Source: Posidonia oceanica (taxonomy: Eukaryota > Streptophyta > Magnoliopsida > Alismatales > Posidoniaceae). Taken from it: a stretch of 64,000 bases of DNA. The translations under genes and the position numbers were made by a program. The stretch is from the NCBI GenBank assembly GCA_037176725.1, contig JAZBRS010000026.1, positions 55,530,501 through 55,594,500 of the forward strand, in the 5' to 3' direction. The notes under the pieces are model-generated. The model saw only the letters and a program-made list of their open reading frames with translations, had not been told where the DNA came from and ran no database searches. Below are positions 1 to 12,513 of the stretch, piece by piece (the first letter of the stretch is position 1; each line of letters begins with the position of its first letter).

Positions 1-2697
1 TTGCTGGGGTGGCGGGCCTGTACACCCTCCCCGACCGCGTGACATCTGCACACATCTCTGCGGCATAGTCATAATGAACGCAGTGGGTATCCTGGGTTAG
101 GTTAATAACCAAGGGAACACGAGCTGCGAGCTCGAGAGGGGTTGCCGAGGGGTTAGCCAATTGGCGGGCAAGTAAAGGTTGTAGCTGGGGAGGCTGTGCT
201 GGTTCTGGCTGGGGTCTGGCCTATAGGCAGATGGGGGGTTGAGCCTCTGGTTGTATGGCGGACCTCGCGGTAGTACGCATCGGCTTGGCATCCAGTTGAA
301 TCATGTGAATCTCCGACTCGGAGCTAGCAAGCGCCGCAAGATAAAGCGAAGAGGAAACGGGCATAGAAAGATCCTGGATCAGATCAGAAGGGTCCACCAT
401 GGACGTAGCGGGCCTAGAGGGGAAGAGAGAGTGCACACCTGAAGTCCCCGCGCCTCCTAGGCCAGAATGCTCAGGCAGGGGCTGGTGGACGATGCTTGGA
501 TTATGAGGAGCTACTCCTATTGCAGAGGGGGATGCTGGTGGAGGGGTGGAAGAAGATGCTGCCTCCCGAGTGTTGATATTGATGACCTTCTAGTCAATCA
601 GGTCCTACACGGCTCCCCGCAAGGTGAAGCAATTGTTCGTCGAGTGCCCGACTACTCGATGAAAATCGCAGAAGTGATCCGTCCTATACCACCTCGTAAG
701 AGGATTCGGTGGTGAGTGGATTTCGAGAAGCGTGAGGAGTGACGCGACCTTGGGAAGGACGGCGCTCAACGGCTCTACCAGTTGAGTGTAGTTGCGCTGA
801 GGGTGGGGCCGTCTCTGCCCTTGGTTTTGTCCTTGCCGAATCGGTGGGGCTGAGTAGACCAGTCAGGCGGTGGTGGTGATCTGTGGTGTGTGAGGTGCAC
901 TAGGTGTGGGTGCATACACTACCTGATTTGGGCCGGGCAGAACTACCATGTGAACAAGAGCGGTAAGAGAGTTGACGTAAGCAACTGCAGGCCGCGGGGG
1001 ATCCCTCCTCCTAGGGTTGTTTTTGTTGCTGCCACCGTTGTTGTTAGTGTTGCTGCTACTACCACCGCCGTTGGGGGATGTGGCTTGCTTGGTGAAGACG
1101 AAGAGCGCTGCGAAATTGCCTCTCCGAAGGGTGCTCTCCACGCGTGTGACGACCTGAATCAGAGATGCAAAACTAGTGACAGCCTGAATGGCAAGCAGAG
1201 CGCCAGTGGATGGCTGTGCACCCCTAATGATAATCTCGATAGACTCCTCGTCAAAGGGTCTATCGCGAAGTTGTGCAGCTAGGGCACGCCAACGGCCGAC
1301 GTACTCCCCGAACGGCTCGTTGTTCCTCTACTTGAGAGCGACGAGGTCCTCGCGCTTAGGGACCAGGTCAAGATTGAAGGAATACTGTTCTAGGAATGCC
1401 CTGCCTAGGTCGTTCCAAGTCTTAATGGTGGCCATATCAAGTGACGTGAACCACTTGAGGGCCGGGCCAGTAACACTCTTTTGAAACAAGCGGATCAGTA
1501 ACCTGTCATTAGCCTGAAGCTGAGCCAAGTCTCCATAATACGCCTTCAAATGGGCGATGGGGCAGCCCCTACCATTGTATTTGTCAAATGCAGGGATCTT
1601 GAATTTCGGTGGGAGTACCGCCTCTGGAAAGTAGCAGAGGTCCTGGAATTGGTAGGAGTGGAAGTCCACACCCTGCACTTGTCGAAGTGCCTTCTCCAGG
1701 ACGGCGAACCTATTGTCGTTAGATCCTAGAGTTGCTGCCAAAGGAGATGGGACAGCAGGGGTAGGGACTGCATACGCCGTATGAGTCGCACCAAGGGGCT
1801 CCTTCGGATCCACCATCGCGTCGCCTGGTGAAGCAACAGGATGGCCAGCGTATCCATGCAGATGTGTAGTGGGTGCTGTGGGTGGTGTGAGGTATGCAGG
1901 GGGAGAGAATTGCTGATGCACTGGATGGGGATATGCAGAATGCGGTGTAGTGAATCGTGGAGATTTTGGGAGCAACAGCTGCTGCAGTGGCACAGTGCCA
2001 GGCAACGGGCTAGAGAAGTGCTGTGCTCGAACCAGCCCAAGGGGCTGGCCACTAGGTGGGGGAGGTGCATGCTGTGCGATGAATGAAGTGTGTGCAGCAG
2101 GGGGAAGCTGTGCCCCTATCACCGAAGCAGTGAGTAGCTAGGGTGATGGCCGGGGCGGTAGGGCAGCAGGGAATGCCTGAAGAGCAGGAACAGAATGCAG
2201 AGGGACCTCAGGTGTAGAGGGACCTCAGTATTCCCAGCTGGAGCAGGGCAGGCAGACAGAGCCAAGCCCTGAAAGATCTGGGCAAGCTCCGCCAAGCGCT
2301 GGTACTGCTCTTCAGGGGTCCCGTCAGTGGGAATACTGAATTGCAGTGCCGGTAAGGGACCAGATAGGGAGGACTCAGACTATCTAGGAGGATAAGATCC
2401 TAAGGCGGAAGTCACCGCAGCAGGGTGGGCGTCAGAAGTGACAAAACCCAGGGAAGGAGGGGGTGGAGGCGCCTCAGGAGCGCGAGCATAGGTCACCAAG
2501 ATAGGATCGGTGACCGGGTCCTGAGTAGTGTGAGTCTGCCACTGCCCCACAGGATGCTGGGGTGCCCTAGGCGATAGAGGGGGAAACCCCGGAGTCACCG
2601 AAGGCACAGGAGGAATGGAAACAAGGGTCGGAGGGACCGAAACAGAACCCTTCGGAACAACAGGAGTGAGCAAAGGCTCAAGAGTGCACTGGACCAT
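1..2697 (-). pseudogene. gag of element A, broken, C-terminal side reaching the protease linker
   Basis: Gag builds the virus-like particle. The start was placed at the ATG at 2,697 because the text MVQC plus a Pro-rich stretch aligns with the start of the gag of element B. The capsid core is at about 1,330-1,700 (motif FKIPAFDKYNGRGCPIAHLK, then LTGPALKWF-like text). A CCHC-like motif (FCDFHRVVGHSTNNC) is near 620-670, and the linker TRSGRVYRP typical before the Tat protease is at the left edge. The frame is broken by TAG codons near 2,388, at 2,138-2,140, 1,328-1,330, 605-607, 590-592 and 213-221, by one TGA near 863, and by a 17-bp tandem duplication near 2,200. It cannot make a full Gag. 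Confidence 0.85.
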
Positions 2698-3855
2698 GGC
2701 TAACCGAGAGCGGGTAAGAACAGGGCTGCGACAGAAGGGTGAAGAAAGACGCCTAGGAGGAGCTATATTCGCGAAGCCGAATAGCTCCGGGAAGTGAGGG
2801 TCGAGAACAGAAGACACAGCAGAGGCGTCAGTGAAGCGAAACACTCAAGCCCCGACAAGGGAACTCGCTCACTGATCTCTGTTGCAAACAAACAAACAGG
2901 CGTTAGAACCTGAAGGAAAAAGCAAATGTTTAGTTGGTGGTATGAATGCAATCATGCAGATGGTATGCTATCTAGCATGCTCTCTCTCACCAATCTAGTG
3001 TATCCTAGTAGGTTGTCTACTTTGGACTCACAAGTGTGCAGGTCACCGACTTAGTCAAAAAATAAGGCTCCCGTCTAGACCCTGGCCCAGAGCTCAGATA
3101 CGACGAGTGGTGCAGTAGTGGCCTTGACCCTGCCTAAGCATGGGCTGTACCTGCTAGCAACACCGACACGACCCCTGACAAGGGGGGATGGACCGATCGA
3201 CTCGTCCTGTGCCAAAGCAACTGAACAAGAGACCGGGACAGTCCTTCTCAAACTAATAGGTAGACTCAGGGATGAGAAGATGCATGCCCTGTATGATGCT
3301 TTATGCAAAATGATTAAAGTTTTTTAATCTTGCGCGTTTTATTAACCCAGGGGGTGGAGGTGTGTTGAGGTCTCTAGTAGATCCTAGATGTGATTTTTAC
3401 TTGCCGTTTTTATTTGCCAAGAGAAGGGGAGCAACATGTCTCTAGTTGTTCCTAATCCTAAAGCGAAAAGGGAAGAAAACACCCAATCATGGCAAGCAAT
3501 CAACACACAATACTTCAAAAAGCATGGTCATGTTATGTGCCAAGTGTATGTGGACATGATAGTGGAAAGAAACACTTAGCATGTCAAAAGGCATAGTATG
3601 CATGGCATGTGCATGTGTAGTGGCATAGCATTTGTGTAAAACAAAACACTTATCACACAAAAAGCATGCATAGTGTGCCAAGCAAGTATTTAGACGTGTA
3701 ATGCGGGAAAATAAAGCAGCACAAGCAATCATGGCATAAAGTAAGTAAATAAACAAGCGAGCAGGTAAGCAAGCAAGGCATGCAAAAGCATAAGGCAAGC
3801 GAAAGTGCAAAAAGCAAGCGGCAAGAAAACCAAAAAACGAAAGCCAGAGTCTAGA
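2698..3855 (-). other. Untranslated leader of element A
   Basis: This lies between the primer site and the gag start. No coding sequence is supported. It is rich in A and in short AAGCAAG/GCAAGC words near 3,700-3,840. The leader of element B at 18,557-19,835 has a matching layout, including CACCGACACGACCCCTG-type text (3,161-3,180 here, near 18,970 in B). Confidence 0.7.
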
Positions 3856-3873
3856 TCCCCAGCAGAGTCGCCA
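3856..3873 (-). promoter_or_regulatory. Primer binding site of element A
   Basis: On the minus strand this reads TGGCGACTCTGCTGGGGA, starting with TGG as needed to pair with a tRNA CCA end, three bases after the LTR. It primes minus-strand DNA synthesis. Tat/Ogre elements are reported to use tRNA-Arg. The tRNA identity here is inferred from the family. Confidence 0.8.
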
Positions 3874-4439
3874 GCCTGTGAACGCCTAATCCTGCATATC
3901 CGGACAGGAGGGGGTCCGAATGGGAGAGGTTTTCACGGATGGAGCGACATGGAGAAGGGAAAGATAAAGAAAAAGGGAGTCGCCACCTAGTCTATTCAAT
4001 CGGGAAACGAGGAAAACTGGGGAAATGCATGAAAAACATGCAAAACCACACAAGAAGATGCAATTCAATGCAAATGCTATGCCAAGAGGATATCTCGTAC
4101 CAAGGACGAGGGCAAAAGGGTCATTACGGGCCAGAGAAAGGGTAAGGACTCCTATTACGCACATGGAAGGTGTTAGGCACCCCCGACACACCTGAGAAGC
4201 GGTCTTTCAAGGCTTACGCTCGCTTTTGAAGGGAAATGCATGCTTTGAATGCCTAAATGCCATGAATGCCTAATTGGATGCTCAAAAGTGTGCTCTAAGT
4301 GTTGGAATGCGTGCAAGGAATTAAACGTGCTATCTAAGTGCTCAGCAGCGCTGTCTGTGTTTCGAATCAGGCAAACCCTGATTTGTGAGAACCCCAGGCA
4401 GTAAGCATCACTGCCTTACATGCAAATGCAGGCGATAAA

Positions 4440-4830
4440 AACAAAATGGCAGTAAAATCAGGCAATGCAAGCGATATGCAAGGAAAAACAGGAGCAAACA
4501 CGCAAAACGATGTGGGAAATGGAAATCGGCACTCAAAACGGTGCAAGAAACGGAGCAAGCATGCAAAATGGTGCAAGAAACAAACGAAACAAAACACTGA
4601 AAAAGTCACACATTGCAGGGGTATGACAAGCAAAGGGGAAAGCAAATCCAGGCGAAAAACAAGCAATGCAATCGTAAAAGCAAGACATCAGAAAAGCCAC
4701 GCAATGCAGGGGTGCGACAAGCAAAGACGAAAGCAAATCCGAGCGAGAAAATAGGCGATGCAGAGGCAAAAGCAAAACTTCGAAAAAGCCACACAATGCA
4801 GGGGTATGACAAGCAAAGGGTAAGACTAGA
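4440..4830 (-). repeat. Tandem array in LTR A
   Basis: Short degenerate repeats built from words such as GCAAAACGGTGCAAGAAAC and GGGTATGACAAGCAAAG. The same position in LTRs S, B, C and G carries a related array with different unit lengths and copy numbers. It explains the open frames seen here on both strands. Confidence 0.75.
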
Positions 4831-6684
4831 CGACATGACGGGCGTCAACAGGGCAATTAGGGCTGCCAGCCCGGATGCAAAGGAGAGATAAGCGATGTGA
4901 GTGTAAGAACAAACACTGGAAGAACCACACAATGCAGGTGTAAAGACCTGCAAAGGGGAAAGGAAGCAAGTGGAGGGATCACCACTATTCTGTGACTGTT
5001 TCCCACTAAACCGTCCCACGATGTGTCTCGCACGCTGCCCAAAGCTCGCTGCGCAATCGGATCATGGAAAAGGGGGAAGAAGGCCGCAATCAGTAGTGAA
5101 TCCAAGGGAAAACTCAACCCAAAACACTTGTGAGTACGTGAAAAGGGGAGACAGAGTTGATAGATGAGAAGAGGAGGTCCTAATCTACATGCTCGAGGAA
5201 ACAGAAAGCAAAAACAATGCATGCAATGCAAATGGTGTGCAAATGAATGCTGTGCAGGGGTTCAGAAGGACTTACTTTGGCGATCTGAAGCCTGATCTGA
5301 GAAATAGTTGATCTGCATTGAAGAGCGCTCCACCAGGGTCGTCCAGGCAGCTTGGTTGCGAATATCTGACGGTCGGATCGGAAGATATGCAAGCTTCAAG
5401 GTAGGAGGGACAAGAACTGGGGAGAAGAATGGATCTAAGTGCAAAAGAGGTCCTAGGGGTGTGCAAAACAGGTCCTCCCACGTACATGGGAGCTAGGAGT
5501 GCTCAAAAGTGTCCTAGGATACTGAGTGCAGTCAAAAGGGGTGCAATGCATGCAAAAAATGCAAGGAAAGGGACCTATGTGCAAATAGGAGGAGTGCAGG
5601 GGTTTAGGTGCAAATTAACCCTAAATGTGTGCAAAAGAGTGCAAATGTATGCAAGGATGCTAATGCAAGGATGCATGGGCTAAATGCAAGGTTAATTAGG
5701 GTAGATGTGTGCAAAAATGCAAGAAAAGGGGGCCTAAGTGCAATTTTCAGAAAACTTATGGACTAAGATGCAAAAAACAGCAAACAGGCACAAATCCCAA
5801 AAGAAAACCCACAGGGGAGTCCCCTGCAACTTTGGAAAAGTTCGGACAGAAGAAACAAAGCCAAGAAGTATTAAAAGACCATAAAAGGTGGTCCTAGGGA
5901 CCTATGTGCAAATTCCAAGAAAACCAGGACTAAATAACAAATCCAAGAAGAAAATAAGCATGCACAGTCATAGTAGTGTTTGAAAACTTGGGTGCAACCT
6001 AAACAGGCTCTAGGTTCGAAAGCAAAGACAAGGGGAAACCACATGAAAGCAAAACAACATGGAAGGACCTATGTGCAAGCCTTTGAAAAAGCTAAGGGCC
6101 TATTTGCAAGAAAAACAGAAACCTGGGGGGGGGCTTTTGAAGTTCATAAGGACCTGAAAGTAAAAAGTCCAAGAAAAACTAAAACAAAGCTACAGTTCAT
6201 GCACAAGGACCCAAGTGTGATTAAAATAAAAACTTGGACTAAAATGCAAGTCCAAAAAAGAAATAAAAGCTTCTGTAAAACAAGAGGTTGGACTGATCTG
6301 CAAATACGAAAAATCAGAGGGCTAATCTGCAAAGTCATGAAAACACACACAGCTGCTCAAGGATGAAGGACCTCTGTGCAATAAAATAAAGCAAGAGGGC
6401 TTTCTTGCAAAAGGGGAATCATGCATATTCTAAGCTCAGAGGGACCCAAAAGCAAATAAACTAAGATCAGGGGCTTTTTTGCAAATTTTAAAGCTGAAAG
6501 AGGAATAAAGATGCATGCTGTGTGGACCTAGATGCAATAATCTAAACCTAAGGTGGTTTCATGCAATGCAGTATGATAAAAAAGAAAAATCAAATGAAAA
6601 TAAACTGTGGAGGACCTAAGTGCAAAAATGAGGAAATGCAAGGGTCTGGATGCAAAAGACCAGAAAACCACAGTATCCAGGAGG

Positions 6685-6689
6685 ACTAG
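6685..6689 (+). repeat. Target site duplication of solo LTR S, left copy
   Basis: ACTAG lies immediately before the TG of the solo LTR and matches the five bases after its CA end. Confidence 0.95.
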
Positions 6690-9600
6690 TGTTGACACCC
6701 CATCTTGGCAGGCTCGGACCCTTGGAGCCCTCTTGGTGATTGCTGGATCAAACCCCAACCAAACCCTAGCCCTAATCCTCCTCTCTACCCTTCAAAAACA
6801 GCCTGTTTTGACCTAAACCTTTACCCCCCTTCCCAACCTCAAAACCTAACCAAAATCCATAGGAAAACCCACCACTATCCACTCAACAAACCTACCCAAA
6901 AGACCTAGAAATTTCCAGACCTAACCCATTCCCAAAAACCCTAGAAAACTTAGGAGAAACTACCCTTCTTCTACACCTTCAAACCCCTCCAAAACCTCTT
7001 TAGAATCAAACCAAAACTTCAGACCTAACACTTCAAACCCTAGACTACCCACTCGCCAATTTTCGCCCCACTCCAAGACCATTAAGACCCTCTTTCACCC
7101 AAATTATCCTTTTTCTCTCTCCGGGATTATCATTTTCTCTCTCCTCTCTCTCTCCTAATTATCATCTCTCTTTTCATCCCTTTCTTATCCTTTTTCTGGT
7201 CTGGCTGTGGGCCCCCTCTGTGCTTTTATCCTTCCTCTATCTTATCCCCATTTTTACTTTATTTTTAACCCTTTTTCTGAATTTTAAAAATCGTTTTCCT
7301 CCAACCTATCTTTTTTCCTTTTATTTCCCTCTTTTTTCCATTTCTTTCCTCCTTCTCTTTTACTTTTCCCCCTTTTGCAAAAATCCACAAAAACCCATAA
7401 AAATCTGCAAAACCTCAAAACATAAAAGGAGCAAATCAGAATCCTAAGAAAAACAACTAAAAAATGTTAAACAAGCAATTAACGACTTAAACTTAACTAA
7501 ATCAAGTTAAAAAGAAAAACCAAACATGCAAACTAAAAAATGCAAAACAAATCAAAAGAAAACACTGAAAAATCAAGGAAAAAGCTAAAATAAAATCAAA
7601 ACCCACCAAAAATAAAAACCCCATCAGAAGAATTAAAAGACAAACCCTGAAAAGAAGAATTAAAAAATCAAACACTAAAACAAGAAATTAAAGAAGGCAA
7701 AAGACTTAACCTAATAAACATAAGAAAAACAAGTAAAAAAAACTTAATTAAAAAAGAAAAGAAAAACACATCTGAAAAGCCTAAAAAACACCCTATCAAA
7801 CCAGAAAAATCCAACTAAAAACTTCAAGAAATAACCAATAAATAAAAATTAAAACATAACTTAAAAGATTTAAGAAAGAAAAACCCTAAGAAGACTACAA
7901 CTTAAAAACATAAAACCAACCCTAAATTAATACAAAATAAATCCTAAAAAATCCTAATCAATATTCTAAATGTCCCACAAAGGAAACATAATTTCAAAAT
8001 AATTTAAAAAAAAAGGGGTTTAACAAATACTTAATCAAGTGAAACCAATTAAAAACAAAATCAAAACCCTAAAACCATAATCAAGCCCAAAACACATTAA
8101 TCAACTCAAAATAACCATTAAAAATCTTAATTAAAATCCTAATCTACAGCACAACTCTTCTAATATTTTTATTTATTTTTGGTTTATTTTTACCAATTTT
8201 ATTTCCCCTTCTTGCCCCCCTCTTTCTTTCTTATTTCCCTTCTTTCTTTCCCTTCCTTATTGGGCCTGTTGGCCTGCTTCTTTTTTTTTCCTTCATTTTT
8301 TATTTCTTTTTTCTCAGCCCACACGGTCCGGCCCACACCTTCCTCTCCTCCCTTCTTCTTCCTCTCCTCCTCTGTGATTTTTCTCCACCAGCTTTTCTCT
8401 CTCGCGGCAGCTACAGCTCTCCCTCCTTCGTTTAAATTTCAAGCTCTCCATCAGATCATGCAACAGCGCCCGCCGCTCTCTCATCTCTCAGCACCGATTC
8501 CGGGAGGCTTTAATTGCCTGTCGTCTCGCCGGCATCCGTCTCTTTTCTGCTGCAGTACTCGCGCCGGAGGAATTCAAAAGTCTCCAGCGCGCGCACCGGC
8601 AGCCCTCGACCTGATATAAGCGTCCAGAATTCCCCTCCTTCGATCACCTTTTGCCATCTGAGAGAGAGAGCGATCCAGAGAGAGCAATCAGAGAGAACCC
8701 AACCTGAGAGAAACCAGAATTCCCAACTTTTTTCCACCTGTGCCATCTCCCTTCTCCTCTGCATTTCTTCCAATTCCAGAGTGAGAGGAGAGGGCAGAAG
8801 GGAGTGTTGAAGAGTCCTTGGCATCCCGGAGAGAGATCCCAATTCCAGACCAATCTCCACACCTAATCCTTCTCCCATTCCTTCTGAAATCTTCAGAAAA
8901 CCTTCTTCCTCCTTTTCCAGAAAACCGAACCCCTTCCCGGCCTTCATCCTCCTCCCAATTACTCCCCCAAGTTCACCCAAAACACAGCCATTCCCCTTCA
9001 CCTTTCTACAGCCATTCCATCACCCAAAACTGCCCCAAATCATCCTCTGAAGCCAACTGCAACCAACTAGAACCCATTCAATAATTCCCTCCTCCACAAT
9101 CCACAGAATCCTCCCAAACTCCACCCAGAACTCCACCAGACATCCACCTTTCCAGAGCCTCCGACAGCAAACCAAACCATCCACCACAGACCTTAAACCT
9201 CACTCCAAACACCTGTGTCACCTTCGGACCAGAAGTCGACCCAGCCATCAAACTCACTCTACACTCTCCAGAAACCTTCTCCGAGCATCCACATCGACTC
9301 CTCAGATCCCCAGCAACCTCCCGGAGGGCTCCATCCAAGCCGACGTGCAGCGAACAACTCCCCCGACCTCCGGCTGCCTCTGTGAACCCACGATCAGCCG
9401 GATCTTCCTCCAGTCTTCGCAGCGGCCGTCCAGCCATCCAGGAAGCTCCGGAGGCTCGCTCTGAGGTGATCCCAATCCTCGTAAGCAGCCGGCGACGCCC
9501 GCAGCAACCGCACGACCTCCACCGGCCACCTCCGACACTGCTGAGGTCGGGGGGACGCACCACGCGCCACCGCAGGTACTTCCTCACCTCCTCTGCTCCC

Positions 9601-11589
9601 TCTCCCTCCTCTGTTGCTTTCCCGCCAACCAGAGGCCAGTTCCCGATCCTCCTGCCCCAACTGCGAGTCGCCGGACAGTATCTCTTCTCCGGCGCCGGCT
9701 GCCGTTCCTTCTACTGCTCCAGTCGACAGAGCGATCCCCCGGCGATCTCCGGAGCTCCGCACGAACGCCGGTAGCAGCCTCCGTCGGTCAATACGTCTGC
9801 AAGCCCCCCGTGCCGGCGGTGCTGAGCTCCGGTGGCATCCTGCTACAGTGCCAGCCACCGCCGGCAGATCACTGTTTAATTATTTTTCTAGTTATATAGT
9901 TTCTGTGTTAATATTGCATATCTGTCCTAAGTTTTTTTCTTTTTTACATTTCAGTCCTTATTTCATTTATTCTGCTTGGTTTTTAATTAAATACTATGCT
10001 AAATTGCTGTCTTTATTTATGTTTTTTCAGTATTTGCAATATAGTCCATTTACTGTGCTGTGCTGTTATATTATTTTGCATTTTAGCCCCTCTGTTTTTG
10101 TTTTTTGCACTTAAGTCCTGCACTAAATCATTTCATTTAAATGCATTAACTTTACCATACTACATTGCATCCTGGCCCCCTGCATGTTTTTATTTTTGCA
10201 TCTAAGTCCCATGCACTGTAGAACTTAGGATTTATTTTTCTAGTTTTGCATACTGCATTGCATATTTTACCCACTGTTTTTGCACATTTGCACTTAGGTC
10301 CATTTTAAATGGACAGTAACTGTGCTGCATGCATTTTAGCTTATTACATTGCATTTTTGACCCTATACTTTTTAAAAATTGCACTGTGGTCCTGTCATTT
10401 AAATTCCAGAGCATGTTTTCCATACTAAATTGCATTTTTAGCCCCTGCATGATTTCAAAATCACACATAGGCCCCTGCATCTTTTAAAAAGTCATGTGAA
10501 AAGACCATTTTACCCCTAGGTTGCATCTTAGCTCCAATGCCTACCAAATTTCATGCAGACCTTCCACTAGTATTCCCGGACTCCTCAGAACCCTGTTTTC
10601 TGGAAAATTTGCATTTTAGACCCTAGTTTTTTTTAAAATTACACTCTGACTTCTTTTTGGTTTCAAAACCTCTTTTAAAGCATACCCCTTTTTCAAAACA
10701 ACTTTCTGAGCCAAGTTTTTGCCAAGCAAAGCCTTGCCCTCTCCTGTTTTCGAAATCCTTTCCCATGGACCCTTGTTTTTTGGGAAATTTGCATTTTTAG
10801 CCCCTTTCTTTTTCAAAATGCCTTCTGAAATCCTGGTTTTTCCCAGTTTCTTTTCTTTACTTTTTCTTGCTTTTGCATGCATCCTGCACTCATCTAGTCT
10901 TGCATTTCAGCATCTTCTTGCACACACCAAGCACCTTTAGCTCCCTTTCACTTGGGAGGACCTTTTTGCACATCCCTAGGACCTCCTGAACACCTAGATC
11001 CATTCTTCTCCCCTGTTCTGGCCCTTCTGCCTTGAAGCCGCGATATCTTCCAATCCGGCCGTTGGATCTTCTCAAGTAAGCTGCCCAGGCGACCGCAGTG
11101 AAGCGCTCTTCAGCATGGACCAGACAGATTTCAGATCAGGCTCCTGGATTTCCAGGTATGTCCTCCTGAACCCCTGCATTGCATTCATTTGCATGCCAGT
11201 TGCACAGTTTTCCTTGTTTTCGCTTTCTGTCTTTTCGAGCATGTAGAATAGGACTTCCCCTTTCTGCTTGTCCATTCAAATCCCCATTTCGCGTATCCCT
11301 GTGTGTTTTGTGTTGAGTTTTCCTTGGATTTGCCACTTAATGTGACTTTCTTCCCCCTTTTCCACGATCCGATCGCATCGCGAGCTTTGGGCAGCATGCG
11401 AGACACACCGTGGAACGGTTTAGCGGGAAACAGTCGCAAAGGGGTGGCAATCCCTTCGTTTGCACACTCTCCCCTCCGTAGGTCTTCACACCTACTCTGA
11501 GTGGTCCCAAAGGACGTCTGTCTTTACACACACGTTGTTTTGATTCCCCTTTGGCCTCTTCTAATCTCTTTCTGCATCTTTGCATTCGC

Positions 11590-11930
11590 ATGGCTTCTCC
11601 GAGGTTTTTGCTTCGCTGTTTTGGCACCGTTTTGCGCGCCGCATTCGCTCTTTTGCACCGTTTCGCGTGCCCTTCTGTTTTCTTGCCTTGTTTTGTGCGC
11701 TGCCTTGTGTTCCTGCTTGTTTTGTGTGCCGGTTTCGTTCTTTTGCACTGTTTTACGTGCCATTCTGTTTTCTTGTCTTGTTTTGTGCGCCGTTTTCGCT
11801 CTTTTGCATCGTTTTGCGTGCCTTTCTTGTTTCTCACCTTGTTTTGCGTGTTTTACGCCGTTTTCCTTCGCATGTCGATTGCATTGCATGGTTTTCTCGC
11901 TGTTTTGTTTTCTCGCTTGCATTTGCATAT
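11590..11930 (+). repeat. Tandem array in solo LTR S
   Basis: Degenerate repeats of TTTTGCACCGTTTTGCGTGCC-type text, each followed by variants of TTCTTGCCTTGTTTTG. It is the reverse-orientation counterpart of the arrays in LTRs A, B and G. Confidence 0.8.
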
Positions 11931-12142
11931 AGGGCTGTGATGCTTACTGTCTGGAGTTCTCACGAGCTAGGTTTCGCCTAATTCGGGACACAGACAGCGC
12001 AGTTGAGCACTTAGAGAGCACGTTTACTTCCTTGCTTTGTTTCTTCCCACCTAGAACACACCTTGAGCATTCATTCAGGCATTTGTAGGCACATAGGCAT
12101 TCAATCCTGCATTTCCCTGCGTATGCGAGCGTAAGCCCAGAA

Positions 12143-12250
12143 AGACCGATTTTCGGGCGTGTCGGGGGTGCCTAACACCTTCCCCGCACGTAACAGGAGT
12201 CCTTACCCTGTCTTTTGGCCCGCAATGACCGTACTGCCCTTATCCTAGGC
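12143..12250 (+). promoter_or_regulatory. Conserved LTR block, copy in S
   Basis: This is the best reading of a block found in seven LTRs of the window: GGGGTGCCTAACACC, then AACAGGAGTCCTTACCCTG, then CCCGCAATGACC. The core can fold into a hairpin (GGTG / CACC). It lies about 260-370 bases before the LTR end, in the likely R/U5 part of the transcript. Its function is unknown; a transcript-processing, packaging or leader-RNA role is a guess. Confidence 0.6.
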
Positions 12251-12508
12251 TAGAGTCATCTCATTTGCATTTGTTTGCATTTGTTTTCCTTTGCATTGCT
12301 TTGCTTTGCATTCCCTGCTCGGTTTTGCGTGTTAATTCACGCATTACCCCGGTTTTCCTCGTCTTCCGTTGATAGACGTGGTGGCGACTCTGATTTGTCT
12401 TACCTTCCCTTTTTCTCCTCGATTCCTAGTGTTTTCGAGTTGAGCCTCTTCCTCAGATTTCAATCGCCGCTATATTTAGCGAGCCTGATTCCGATCGGGA
12501 TCGCTACA

Positions 12509-12513
12509 ACTAG
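12509..12513 (+). repeat. Target site duplication of solo LTR S, right copy
   Basis: ACTAG directly after the terminal CA, matching 6,685-6,689. Confidence 0.95.

Larger units (their letters stand above)
6690..12508 (+). mobile_element. Solo LTR S, 5.8 kb, inserted in LTR A
   Basis: It starts with TGTTGACACCCCAT and ends with GATCGCTACA, flanked on both sides by ACTAG. No primer site follows the right end and no polypurine tract precedes the left end, so the internal region was lost by LTR-LTR recombination. Inside are a pyrimidine-rich zone (7,080-7,380 and 8,190-8,420), an A-rich zone (7,380-8,160), a GC-rich likely transcribed leader (8,400-9,870), inverted GGACCTA/TGCAA motifs (10,080-10,930), a tandem array (11,590-11,930) and the conserved block at 12,143-12,250. 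The two GC-rich frames around 9,080-9,860 overlap on opposite strands and look non-coding. Confidence 0.95.

Noticed and set aside
9078..9858. GC-rich frames of 154-169 codons in solo LTR S as a gene
   Set aside because: Frames overlap on both strands, have no recognisable domain and lie in the part of the LTR that is probably transcribed leader.
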